Notes under the pieces: generated by a model
The model's database searches: none
What the model was told of the DNA's origin: nothing
Seen by the model: the letters and a program-made list of their open reading frames with translations, nothing else
DNA from: Mactra quadrangularis
Lineage: Eukaryota; Mollusca; Bivalvia; Venerida; Mactridae
NCBI GenBank assembly: GCA_025267735.1
Contig: CM046307.1
Location: 59,019,395-59,083,394, forward strand
Length of the DNA stretch: 64,000 nucleotides
Direction of reading: 5' to 3'
Part shown: piece after piece, positions 27,501-42,500 of the stretch
Layout: each line of letters begins with the position of its first letter
Position numbering within the stretch: position 1 is the first letter of the stretch
Translations under genes and position numbers: made by a program

Positions 27501-30500
27501 TTGACAACTGCTAATGAACTTAATGAAATAATACTCGTATTATAAATGTGAGGATCCATTATGACAAAGTTAATATTATGTTTTATTACATATAATACTC
27601 AAGGTATATATATCTTTGTCCCAGTGATAGGATACTTGACTTCGAAGTGTTTTATGACAATATTCTTGCTGGTAAATCATTATCTAGTCTAGTCACTGAC
27701 GTAAGAAATATCATTAATTATTGACTTAGTTAAGTAAGAGAAGAAATATATGATAGACATTAGATACATGATGATCTTCTTGTCTTACATTGATCAATGT
27801 ATGGTTTAAGGAAATAAGATAATAGTTTTGTGGTTTATTGTCGATTAAATCGACAGTAGGTTTTTGATGCGTAGGAATTATCAAAGATGAATTAATCAAT
27901 TATACTGTCTTATATATATCAGACGACCAAACGTTAGGCTGCTTGTTGGGAATGTAAAACGATAAAAATGACTGTTTTGATTACATTGAAAAAAATTATG
28001 TTTTGTAAAAAAACTAATAAAGAAAAATTGTGCATTTTCGTTTCTCACTTGTTTTTACATGGACATTCCAAATATGAAACTTTAACGGAAAAGTTTATAA
28101 GCAGTTTGTAGCAAAAGTTGGATATGCGACACCAGTTTTTGTCTTAAAGTAGAACTTTTGTTGTTTTTAGTTCCATCTTGAAAATGTGTTTTATGTTTAA
28201 AAATACAGATGGGAGGACTTTTCAAAGTCAAAGGAACACACAATAGCAAGAAATATGTAGAAATAACTTATACCAAAGTTCTAACCACAGGCACTTTAAT
28301 CTTGTGAGCTATGTCTCGTCCCTGTAGAAGAAAGTAAAGCTTAACCGGATATTTCCTATCGTACAAGCCGATGAATTTCAACCAATTGATGTTATAATAC
28401 TTATAAGCATGTCACGTTTCAAGACCACAGAACGGTACAACCATTTTTTATACAAGCATGTGAATGTGTCAATCAAATACAATGTATATACACGAGAAAG
28501 GAAAGATTTCCACTTTTGAATTCAAATATACTTTGGTTTATACGTAAAAAACCGTGTACAAAGGCACTGGTAAATGAAAATCAATTAAAACGAGACCACA
28601 AACCCAAAAGTAGACCAACTCGTGAACTAATACTGCTAGCCACGTCTAAAACCACAACCGAAGTTTTGAAGTGACAAATATTTGAGAAATGCGAACCCCC
28701 TCCCCAAATCGAAGTATGAACACAGCTTATTGCACGACCTACGAAGTCTTTTGACGTTACAACACGAACTGGAAAATTGGGAACACGTGTTAAGAGACCA
28801 CTAACATAAAAATTATTCAACTCGTGGGCTACATGCGGCAAACCGCGACTAATACCAGTTGTTTTTAGGATAAACATACATTGTAAATTTGGAAAACGCC
28901 AATTAAAGGACCGCAAACATTAAAGTAGCCAAACTCGTGACCTACATGTTGTAAGCCATTTTCAATGCAACCAAATGCTTGAGGTACAACAAGTACTCAA
29001 AAAATGGAAACACCCCATATAGGACCACAGACATACATGAGCTCAATAGGTTGAATCATGCGGCATACCATGATCGAAATCACTCCTGAGTTCTTGAGGA
29101 CACTCGAGAAATAAGGTAACCCCAATTAAAGGGCAACAATCATAAATGAGGTCCAATACAAAAGATATACACAACACGCCGCTCTTGAAGTCACGTTTAA
29201 CGTTTTAATGATACATTATTCACAGGATAGAAGGGAACAACATTTGAAATTAGTGCAATAGAATGGTCCATGTCCAGTACAGAATTTAGGAGATAACATA
29301 AAGAGTGCTAGTCAAATTATTGTACAAACATTTTAAAATATATTGTCAATATCATCAGATAGATCATGTTCTTGAATGCCAAAAGACAATAGACAAAATA
29401 ATCTTTTAAAACAAATCTGTCAGAAAAACATTAACACCTATGTAAAAATGCTTCGAGGGGTCAGTGTAATACAACTCTAACTGCATGTTAATACAGAAGG
29501 ACGTATACCACTTTAGCGCTAAGCCATCGATTAAGATAACGCGACAGAAGATGTATAGTGTGTACAAACAAAACAAAACAAAATAAGACATTTCATTTCA
29601 AGGGTAGGCAGTAATGAAAAATAAATTTGTGTAATTTATTTTAACAAAATTAGCATGGTTAAAAAACCACCACCACTTGGTAAATCATGCTTGTTACGGT
29701 AGCGTTCCATTACACCAACAACTAAGACACAAGTAAAACATATCATAATTGTTTATTTTAAAGTCATCCTGGGCATCCCTCGTCGTGGGTTAGTTCATTG
29801 TATTGTTATTGTAAACAGTGTTTGTTTTTTGTTCGAACTATACAGAAAGTTATAGTAGAGTGTTAGTGAAGCATATTTGATGCCTACTGTTTTTCCAAGG
29901 TATCCAAAAAGCTTATGATGTATAAATTGAAGTGGCTATGATAATCTTTATGGTAAATTGTTTATGGCATGAGACAAAACATTAAATCTTTCTTTAAACC
30001 CTTCTTATCAAACCATCACAAATATTTTACTAAATACTTTAAATCTGAAATGTCATGATGATGATAATTATGTCATATGCCCTACGCAACAAAATATTTT
30101 AAATCATATAGTTAATCATTTTAGAACAGGGCGACATGTGACCGCCTACCTAAATACGTACTTAGCAACACTCAACCAAACTAGAGAATCTTCACAACAC
30201 TTTAAATACATCAGAGACAATACAGAGAATTTAGTTTAGTGTACTAAACATAAACAATGGGCTATAGAGAGTGTGATCTTACTCGATTGTTTTAATAAAA
30301 ATACTTGAGGATTGACACTTACAATAATTTTTCCAAAAATGATTTATAAGTACCATAATTGACGGTATTGTCAGTTTACGCCTTTGTCATGTTGGTTTTG
30401 ATAAACTAAACGATTATTGGAGACCCGTAGGTGTATCATGTGTTTGTCCGAATTATTGATGATGACGTCATTTTTTACACTTGGACGAGAAGATGACGTT

Positions 30501-33500
30501 GTTTGGTTTGCTTATATTTCTTTTCAATCGCCGTGATCAAATGAAGCAGATGGTTTACATAACCATCACTCCTAGGATGCACAAATACAAAGCTTCCAGT
30601 GTCTTGAAGCAACTTTCATTCTTTCTCACATACAGAGTCATGTTCAATAGCTGTTCTCGAACTAACGACATGCCCTTTCACTAAAAATCCATTAAATGAG
30701 AATCAAGGACTTAAAACCAAAAAACCAAGTAAGAGAGTATGGATATGGCATATATTTATGGGTTAACTGATATTGTAGCAAAATGGGCAAAATACATGTA
30801 TAAACGTCAAGAAGGGCGGTTGTCAGTTCAGTCCATGCCAAAGTTATGTGTGCTTAGAACTGGTTATATGCTTGTGTGATGCATTTATAGAGATCAAAGT
30901 ATGGCCACGTGTATGAGAGTCAAATAAAGCACCTTAATACAACCATAGATCAAATCATAAACCATTTGCTTTATCAACAACGATTCAAACAGCGGTATGA
31001 CATTACTGTTCTAATATCAATTGTATTAAAATTGATGATAACTAGAAGTCTGTCTTCGTAGAAATAGTTTGTACCAAATTATAGGGAATTTATCAAAAAT
31101 GCATATGCATACATATTGTACAGTGTCCTCCAAACCTTTTAGGACAAATGAAATTTAAAAATGAAATGGAGCATGCATATTTATCGCAAGTACTTATAAT
31201 GTTATCAAAGTTTACTATTGTCACATAATTTGAATCATACGTTGAACTAACTATTGAATTATTGCGGATTTTAGAATTTACTCACGCGACTCTTTGTTTC
31301 ATTTTCATGGGTATATCTGTTTATATTAAAACAGGGTTTAGCCCAAGGACTTTTGGAGGGCACTGTATAGGTTTAAGTAATAATTAAATAAAAAGGAAGG
31401 ATGATAATTGCATTTTCTTGTTTCGGTAATTCGTCTTACTTTTTTATAACTTTTTCAGTTTTAATGTGCATGTCAGCAAAATTAGTAGTCAACTTTGTGA
31501 TGCATTATATATATAATGTATTAGTTATATAAGATTATAACTATTAATGTATTTACATGTTATTACAATGTCTGTAAAACTGTATTTACTTAACTTTATT
31601 AATTGAATTATATACAATAATTACAACAAAAAACATTTATGCCAGATGACAAATTACATATATTCTCAGACATGACAACATAAATGTACCTATATAATGT
31701 ACGAGTGAGTGATAATTATATATAATATATAAAACACAGTTACGTAATTGCATTATATAAATAGTCTAAGTTTCATGCTTATGCACGTTCACCGACTATG
31801 CACGATACAGCTATTACCCTTGGTCATCGGGCTACTGGTATCTATCTATCAATCTCCCTGGGAAGTCTTTAAACTCCGCTTAGAGCAGCCGACACTTTGG
31901 CGCAGCGGAATTATACCACCCTCACAGGTACCCATTTACACCTAGGTGGTCTGAAGCAATCGCAGGTAAATTTCTCGCTCAAGGAAATTTGCAGTCCCTC
32001 TGGTGGGGTTCGAACCCAGGACCTCTCGATCCCTAAACGTGCGTCCTACCACTGGACTACTGCTCCTACTGTAAGTTTTGCTTGGTTATACATTCTGTCA
32101 GGGAGATATATCGTCTAATCTTAACTCCCGAACTTAATTCTGGCTTCTAAAACTTTATTAGCTGCATTTTAAATATTTTGTTCTGTATCTAATGCGGACA
32201 CGTTCATTTAGAGTATAGATACGAGTTTGTTGAAGACCACAAGTTACTCCTCACCCATTTCTACAATGATTGAAATATTTTTGTGTGAAAAAAAATCAAG
32301 ATTTCATCAAACAAGTAAAATTTGATCTATTCTGGAATTACAGTATTCAACAGATCTTAAGGTCGCTAAGTTTCCATCGCATTGTAAGTGAATTCCCCTT
32401 AACCAATCCGAATATTGCATTCACATTTATGAAAGTGGCAAAACTTATGTCCATGTTTTAAATACCGAACTGCACGAATGTTCATTGAAACGCTATCCTT
32501 TTTGACTGATATATCAATAGTTTAAAATGCATTTCGGACAAGCTGAAATCTACGGGTGTATCTGAAAATATACTGGTAACAATCCGTTTTCAGGTCAATC
32601 CGTAAAGAGATCAATGCCTTTAGTTTTACATAATGCTCCTATATACTATATCAACCAAAAAACATGGCAAATTATGAAATTCAGATTATTACGACAACAC
32701 AAGTACACTACAGAAATAACCTATTTGATCCGGTTGCAATTTTATCATGGAAGCACAAAGGCCCAATTAGTTGCTGGAAAATTAGTCAAAACATTTCGTT
32801 CTTTTGTCATTTTGAAGATATCATCAACCATATAGTTCATATTTATAAATTTAATAAAAGATTTAATCATTTGAGAAATATGATATAGATGACCTGGTCT
32901 TATTGTCTGATGGCGACAAGACATGTCCTTATCATGACCTTTGTAATGACCATACTCAGATCTCCGACGATCAAATATGAATAAATATACTTGATACAAA
33001 TTTTGACTTGAATAGGGATGACCAGAGAGCAACTGTAATTGAAATATCATTTTAGAAAATAATGGGAGGGGGGCTTTACGTCGTACCTTACCATTCATAT
33101 AATTGTTCGATACGGTCAGCTCACTTTATCAGCTATCCTGCACACTTACGGCAAGTCAGGGTCTATAGTCATGTGATCTAAAACAACTAATGAGGTATAC
33201 AATAACTTTTTAATCGCTTATTACTTTTTGCAGAAAAAATTGAATGGCACCAAACATCGCTTAAAGTAACTATTACTTTCCTCTCACCGAAAATTCCCAA
33301 CTTTCCTTTTAAGTGTTGATCGTTAGCACTAAATTTTCTGCTCAAAAATTGATTCGAGAGATAATCTAGATTATGTGTAAAATAATTTGTGTAGAGGCTG
33401 AAGAGTAAACAATTAAAAACACAGGCTAATAGAGTCATTTTCAGACAAAGAAATGTTACAGTTACTTTATGAAAAATTTGAATATTTTCTATGTTTTTGG

Positions 33501-36500
33501 CTGTCGTAAAAATTTGACGATAAACAAGACTTAATGTTCGTTTACATTCTAAGCATCACGTGACTATATATCCTGAATTGTTATATGAAAAACATACTGA
33601 TATGTATTTTTAATCAAATTTTTTTAATCAAATTAGATCTAATTAAATCTATTACAAACGACTTTTTAATTGTTCCTTTACGTTCCCCATTATTGCGTTG
33701 CTTATTTAGCTAGGCTTCTTTAATATCGGGTAAAATGGGAAATCTTACTGACTTGCACCATTAATCAAAACTATGTTTCTAGAAGCATCAAAGAGTTATA
33801 AGATGAAAGTATCAAAGTTTAAACAGCATTGAAGTACAAAACACCTTATTTTATTATTTGTTTAATGTTTAAAGATGAATAAATCATTCATAGTGACAGT
33901 GTCAGTAAGCGACAACTTTTAGGTATTTTAATGACATTAAACAAAGTCATTCCATTGCAGCAAGATGTATCCAGTGACAATTCAATGACATATGGGATAC
34001 ATTTGTCAACACTTAATGGTGTAATAGTAACACTAAGCTATGTCTCAAAGTGTGATAGAACTATTTTCTTGTAATAAAGATCTCATTTAAAAGCCATAAC
34101 ATTCTGTCTGACTGACATGTAGTTATATCTTATTCATTGTCTGAGACGTTTTATGACAAACTCTACATCAAACAAACTGTTAGTCATGGCTTGGTTTTCA
34201 GAGATTTTATGGCTCGCTGGTTGGTGTATGATTTCAGACAAGCCATGGTATACCTATAAACTGTTTACATAGATGTGATTTTAACGCCGTGTCAACACAA
34301 TTTTAGGTAATTTTTACGGCGTCCAGCGCACCTAACCTAGCTTTCCTGGACCATTGTTTATAACCAGTACTCACCTACCCTTCCACAAGACCGGAAACTT
34401 CTCCATATTATCTAATCAATGGAGGAAAATCGACATTATTGTCAAATTTTCATGGAAGGGTATAACCTCCCCGGGTGGGATTCGAACCCGCACCCCCTCG
34501 GGCACAAGATTCCAAATCCCGGCGCGCTACCAACTGTGCTATCGACCGGATGTGAAGGAACAATTAAGATAGATTAGTGCTTATTTCAAAGAAAAGGTTC
34601 AAGTACCAGTGACTTTCTTCACCAACAAATCTACGACAAAAACTCATCGTAAGACAATTCAGAAGCATTCGTAAAATAATCCACTCTCCTCCAAACCATT
34701 CCACTATAGGCTTACATTGTATTGTGCACAAATTCAAAAGTCATATTATATTTGTCTATTTAGGTATTTTGACTTTCTGATACTAATTCATAAAATGCAC
34801 TTAGAAGCTCAAAGGACAACTGGTTATAACAACCGTGCTGCTGTAAGTTGACATTTTCACGTTTTTTTTTCAGTGCCACTGTTTTTCTTCTACCTTGGTA
34901 AAAATATACATATGTGGAGTTTTTGAGCTTTTTTGTTTCTTTATTGTGCTATATACAGAACCATCTCCTCTGTGAATTTCGGATAAGGAGAAAATTTGTT
35001 TATCTCGAATCTCCGTTATCTCGACTTATTTTCGATGTACCCGACAATTCAAAATAACGAGTGTTGATTGTTTTCATTTAGTTTACAGCCACTTCATTAT
35101 GTGTATGATATATATTCATCAAGAATCTCTCAATCAAATTACAATGCGTAAATCATACACCGTTCTTTACGTTTTATCAGCTGATACGAACAAAGAAAAT
35201 TGTTAACCACGAACATGGATACAGATCACTTCATACCCGTGACTCATACTTTCTTAAAGGAAACCACAAATGAGATAATCAGAAATAAATCATTTAGTCA
35301 TTCAGTACTAATATAACAACAAGGCTGCTAGAATTATCAAATCATTTTGTCGGTAATAATATTATAGTTGAATGTTTAAGGAATTACCGTATGTAACTTC
35401 AAACGACTAGAAATCGGTTATTTTCTGTAAACATGGACACAACAAAAGCATCACCGCAATCCGCAGCCGTAATAAACTCTAACTAAAGGAGGTCAACAAC
35501 TTGACCACTTGGTTCTTTGATCATAGCAGCTTTTCCTACATATAAAATGCATGATTCAACACAAAAAAGAAAAAGGTTCCAACGAACAATTTAGATGTAT
35601 ATTCAAACAGTTAGAAGTTCATTTCAAACTAGGTTACAATATTCTTTACATGTGCTTGCATTAAAATATCTTATAGCTTATCTATTTTCATTAAAAAAAC
35701 CACACGGTATAAGCATTTGATATACAATATACAAGATAGTAATTTATAGAACGCTAGCATAACAAGCAATACACCTTCAAAAATAGTATTTCAGCATTAC
35801 ATTTGCATAGTCAGTATAATAACCATATTTTTCAATGAAAATCAACTTTGAAATTTGGAAAACATGCTGTGGTTGACAATTTAATGTGATTCCTTAATTT
35901 TTGTGACATTTTGAATATTTTAACGTATCGTCTGACGTGTCACGTGACCAAAATTGATGATTCTAATATAAAAGTAAACATTTTTGATATTCAATTATGT
36001 AATTGAATAATGAGAACAAAAATATGAGGATATGACCCAAACTATTAATCTTCAAAAGACCAATTTAGATACAAATTAGCTTGTGAAATTATACGTCTTT
36101 TAAATGGCTATATGTAAAGAATAACTTGCAACAGTTTCACAATTTTTACATGTCTACGATGAAAGCAAGCAATTTTAGAGGTATGCTTTTATGCAGTTTC
36201 TCTTGCAAAAGTATACTTGTATACAACTTTGAATATAATGTTGAAGGCGTATACTTAGAAGAAAATTGACAAGATTAATTGTCTGGCAGCTGGCATCAAA
36301 ATTGAGCTATTCAAATTACCGTTTTTCATTTACGATACACTTAAATGTTATTTTAAGGTAGACGGAACAAAGCAAAAGGATAATGGTGCACGTCTTAATA
36401 TTTGCTCGCTTAATGATCTATAAGGGTGGGAGTAAAAAGAATTTCACTCTAAATTATTGCTTATAATAATACAAATGCCACAAATTTAAACTGTAAACAC

Positions 36501-39500
36501 TTCAATCCAGGACAAATTTCCGCAATATTAACGGAGGGCGTATTCGAAAGCATATCAGAAAATTAAATCTACTGCATGTCGCGAAAACCGGATACGTTTC
36601 ATAAAACAAAAGTCAAGCAATGTCACAAAGAAGAAAAATATTGTAAATTTTACTATTCTATCAACAAATCATATCTACAATGTTATCAGAGGTGAAATCA
36701 GAGAATAAATAACATGATTCGTATGTTTATAATAGAACGTCAAGTTATATAAATGAAACAATTACAGAAACAGCAGGGTATATATCACAGTCACCAAGAA
36801 ATAACGAGTGTAGCAAGTGAGTAAGGAAATAAAGCATTTCAATCAACAGAGTCTAAAATACTCTGACATCGGATTATTAGAAGACGCAAAGAGCAAGTGA
36901 TAATCATATTTTAATGGAAACGTATCCATTTTGATGGCTATGTCGCTTTATGATCCTAAGAAGTGAGCCTACGGCTTGTGGTGTGGTTTTTGCAACATTT
37001 TGGCGGCGTCCAAGGGTGACCGACACAGTCCCGATCTATCAACACACTAAATACAGAACCGTACGACCACCCGTAGTGGCGTCTATTATGGCATCAGGGG
37101 CTCACATAAAACACATGGTATGACTTTCGCTGTTGGCGATGTACAAAGAACACATGTTTGAAACCTTCTTAAAAGTGAGTTTCTTCCCAATCATTATTAC
37201 TATGTCAACATGTGTATGTTACATGAAAACCATGTATGTATATGCATGTGATTACATCTTTCAATTTCAAATTATAACAGCTATGAGCAAATTATAAAAA
37301 CATATTATCATTCAAAAAGCAATTAACTTATATAGGTTTTAGACATTTTGATTAATTTTATATAGGTTTTAGACATTTTGGTAGATAACATAAGTTAAGT
37401 ATTAAATTAAACGTGCGATAAAAAGAGTAATCGTAAAATTATTTTATACAACCATTTTATCCTTAGACAATTAATAACCTTTTAATTTTACAGACTTAAA
37501 ATGGATTGTTTTATCTACGTACAGGCTATTGTGAAAATATAAATGTACATAGTACAGTGAAAGTTTGAAAGCTCCAACTTGAAAAGTTTGTGACAAAAAG
37601 TTCGAGGAAATCGGTAGTTCGACCCGTCCGAATTCGACATTATTAGTTCCCTTTGTTTCTTACTAGTATTCCTACATTGTATTTTAGAGACTTTGTTGCA
37701 TAGGGAAATACATTGGTACCATGTAAAATATTCGACGCATCCATGCAACTCTATGCGACCGAGTTCGAGCCTGTGAGCTTTGAGCTTTCAAAGGCAGAGT
37801 TGACACAGACACGTAAATATAGTGTCTAAAATTCGATTATCAAATATACATTTTGTATTTTATAATTAAAAATGTCTTTAATTAAATGTCATCTTGACAA
37901 GCTTTTCATCTTACAATCTCAATCAGTTAACGTGATTGTCTAGGCTATGATTAACGATGATTCAATCAGTAAACGGTAATTTTAATTGGTGTAAATAAAA
38001 TGTCAAAAAATCTCCCTTTTTATAGTCATACAAGGTAAAGTAGATGAATGCAAATGCTTTAGCGACTTGGATGAATTGGCAATTTAATCTTTAACAGCCT
38101 AAATGATAAAAATTAATTTTAGAGCGGATATTATTTATCAAGTTGTTCAATTTGTCATTCATGCATCAAATATTGAGTTGCTTTTAAGTTTGTTTTCGTT
38201 TTTTCTCTCTTAATTTTTAAAGTTTTCAACAATGCTTCATTTATATAAGATGAGCACACAGACTAGAATCCATTTATTTTGAAACTATGATAAAAGGAGG
38301 TAAATACACGAAATTTGGTTATAAGCGTTAAAGCCCTCACCAACCAATGATCCAAGAATGAAATTAAAATTATATATAACAGGTGAGATAATTAGTTCGG
38401 TAATTTGTTCGATTCTCAGCCATGGCAAATCATCCTCTTACTAACAATGCACTAATAATGTTGACTTTCCTCTGAGGGTAAGCGAGTACAGTAGCGTGTT
38501 CAATTACCCTAAACGTTCCACAACGTTACATAACGATACATTCGGAACTCCTCGGCCATTCGCTGCGAATAACCTAATCTAATACACAAATATGAGATCG
38601 TTAAGGCAATGAGTGATGTTTCAAAATTTACGGACTAAAAACGAAACATCACTCAATGCCTAAACGATCGTATATTTGTTTACTTTAACACCGGTAGTTT
38701 CAAAATAGCGTCTAAATATGTCCGAGATTATTCGCAGCGAATGGCCGAGGAGTTCCGAATGTATCGTTACGGAACGTTTTGTAACGTTCGCGGTAACTGA
38801 ACGCAGGGCTGGTACAGGAAGGTGTTTTACACGATGTGAACGAGTGAAACTTTAAAGCGATGCAAAGGAGAGTGATAAAAAGCTGGTAAGAGGAGCGCTT
38901 GTCGCACGAAACCTAAAAGAATGTGTTGATAGACTGTGTAAAATCCAAACAAAAAATGATGCCTACATTGACAGTATGTAGAATACTCGGACATCGTGTT
39001 TATTAAAAGGTTAACCATGATGACATATCTATTTCTTCACCCTGTATCTCAACCTTTATGTTAGCTGTGAAAAAAGTGATGAAATATTGCCTCGCAGATA
39101 TCATATGGCATTCGGAGTTCCTCGGTTTACATTTAAACAAATGAGGGTGGCACGTGAAATTACATTTTGTATGCGATAGTGTTTAGTTGATTAATTGAAG
39201 CCGTCAGTGAAGGTGGGATAAGTTATCAGGAAGCATTCATGAGATTTGAACCGTGTAAAGAAGTTATCTTAAAAATCTTATAACCTAGATAAAAGTATCA
39301 AGATTGAAACAAAACTCTGGATACCACGATAGAAGGCCTTCTTCATTTGTATATTAAGATTTAACAACTCTTTCTTAATCGAACAAAATCGTTGAAAAGC
39401 TCGTTAAATAAAAAGCAAAAAAGTACTTTGACTCAAGCTTGTTAATTCTTTGTTGATTTTCGTTTATTGTTTACGATTATTCGGGGTCAATAAACTAATC

Positions 39501-42500
39501 TACCCAAAACACATAGATATAACCCTATCGCAATGCGTCGTTCAAGTTTGATGATGCGGGGAAACAGGTGTTTGTATGCTTGAAACACTTGGTCAAAACA
39601 TTTATTTTTCACTCAACAGGTGTGATTTATGAAGTAGGGTATTAACATATTTACAAGTCAAAAGGTGAATTATTTTGTCACTCGCTTCATCTCAACATCG
39701 ATTTCCATAGAGATTTATGAACGTCCGAAACCAGTTATCCGGATACTGTACGACTTGTCACGTTCGTCACAGTTTTATCACTTTTTAACGTCTTATTTTT
39801 CGACTGACAGGACCACCCTTGTTGAGATGCGACCCCTTGTCGTTTGTATGGAATTTAACACGCTATCTCATAATCAACCAGCATGATACCATCAACTAAA
39901 TTTTTACGACAAATTTTAAAAAAGCTAAAACTCACGCCCTTTAATCTAATATCCCTAAAATATAATTCTGAGTTTAAGAAAGACAAAGTAATTACCACTT
40001 GTGATTAAATGTTGTAACTATGTAAAATGTCCGTTTGGTAATAAAACCCCGATTTTTTGTCCACAAAATTGTTATTACAAAAGGAGTTTAAACATGATAA
40101 ACTATTTTGTAATAAAAACTATAATGTAATAAAGTATTAGAATGTTTTGTAATAATTATTACTACAATGTACATGTATTCTGGCTTTATCATAAAACGGT
40201 TTGTAACAAAGACTGGGTGAAGGTTATTTAATAAATATTTTACACTGTTTTTGCCTTAACTTTGGTACTAAATCCTGTACTCCCAGCAACATTTCTTAAT
40301 TTTGTGTATTGCTGTTTGTTTGTTTTTTGGTAAAAACTATGCATTGCAACCATTCCTTCTTTGTTCAAGTGAATTCAATGCTGATATAACCTAATATGTA
40401 TGAGAACATCAAATCATCGCCCAATTTTCTCTGATCTATTTCTGTCGAAATTGAAACGAAAAGTGGACCTTATTCAGTTTTGGTTAATTAAGGTAATAAA
40501 ATATTTATATGCTTCATTAAATGAAAATAACATTTTGAGTTTAAGAGATTTGAAAATAAATGCATCATTCATTACACGCATATCATGCTACAAATCTAGC
40601 GTTTTGATGCAACACTTTGATGTTCAAAGATTTAAATGTATTTTATCATTAGAGCTAGATAAATAATAAAACATCAGAGAAAATCCTTTTAGCAATACAT
40701 ATACATTGCACATGTTTACATATTTACATATCTATATCACAAATCCATTAAGAACGCATTAACGCATATCGTAAAATTTCGCATTTTCAAGTTATGATAA
40801 CTCGGTAGAAGATTTCTATCCTACGTTTTGAAAAAATTGAGGATATCACCTCCGGTCCTTACATAGGTCTTTAAGCGACCATTGCAACCGGAGAAAATTC
40901 ACATCTAATGTAACCATTTGAGAAGCGAGCAATACTGTACCGAACATCGCCTTAACCCACTAACTAGCCCGTAGTCAGAGACAAGTGAAAATAGATTCGG
41001 GCTAGTGAAAATTACTCAAATTTTCATATAGTAGGGTTAGTTGGCAACATTTCCATATACTATATGACATAATTGATATCTTTTTTCTTCTTTTTATAAT
41101 TCTGTTTATATACTGTACATATGGTTGCTCGTGTATTATGTATCATGATTTGAGGCCGAGATAAAGGTTTATTCTGTTCTGTTCTGTTCTGATAGACTAG
41201 AAGTCGAGAAAAAATAAGGCATTGACTGCGGTGCATTTCGTCAATTTAAAAAATGTAGTTTATGCAGTAATAAACTCAGTAAATATTGTCCTAAAAGCTT
41301 GTCGTGAAACTCAATGATAAATTAAATTCTATCTGCAGCAGACGTTAACTGCATAAATGTAGTTTATAAATAATACCACCGTTTACTTCAAACGTTATAA
41401 ATACATCGGTGAATAGAAATTATAATGTTTGTTCATACTTTAAATGTTTTCAAGTGCAAATACATGCTCACAATAATGAAAACATGATTATAGTTAACCA
41501 ACAAAATACATTTGATAAAATACTACATAGTTTACATCATGTACATTTACTTAATGAGATAAATTGTGGAAACAGTATAGTACTTGTAGGCACAATAAAT
41601 GATCGTATAGATCTATGATAGATTTAAAACATCACAGACATAAAATGGAACTAGTTAAATCAGACACAAAGAAACATAACTTTAGAAAGTCTTTGTGGCG
41701 TTCAATACCACACGGTAAGTATCGTACGGCATCATAACGGCATTTAATGAACAATCTGGTAGCCAATTGCTGTCGAACGCTGCATTCGCCAACGACTTTG
41801 GAAGATACAGTGCACATACGAGGCTTGTCTGGAAAATTCGTAGACAACCATCATATTTTTGTTAAATACACACACCTCTAATCCCCTTTACAATGTAAAC
41901 AATGAATAAACCTGTGCCGTTTCATTGTTTAAGAATGGAACATTTTGAAATTTTGTACCATCAATCATAGAACATTGATGAGTGATTTAAGAAAGTTTCA
42001 TTAATTCAAATGCAAAATACTCGTATCAACGCAGGTGTCTACGAACTTTCCGGACGACCCTCGTAGATTCAACAAGTCAACATAGTTAAATGTGGTTTTC
42101 GACACTTACTGTTTCTACATGGGATCTCAGTTATTCAGATAGTCTACCTTAATGTAAGGAATTCCTCCAATAAAAGACACAGATTTTGGATACTGATTTG
42201 CTGTCACAAAATATGATAAACAATCATATATGCAAACACTCAAATTTACATTTGAACAGGACAACTTTTAAGGGATCTGGTCAGAATCCTGATCTAAGTA
42301 TCTCAAGGATTCATTTGTGTTTTGGGGAAACTCGGAATCCCGGAACACTGTCAGTGATGAAACCTGAAACACAGTGGAGTTTTGACTGGCATTCTCTTAT
42401 AAACGAAAGTGGTAGAAGCTTCCACGTCATTCAATTGACATTTTTTTCTTCGCCTATGGCATCAACTACTACCACGAGACGGAATGAACGTATCATAAGT

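Noticed and set aside
32745..33098. 117-codon minus-strand frame
   Set aside because: Composition and overlap with two plus-strand frames suggest chance; no domain recognised.
34965..35065. pogo-type element fragment (TATCTCGAATCTCCGTTATC)
   Set aside because: The wording is reminiscent of such elements, but no matching second terminus was found.
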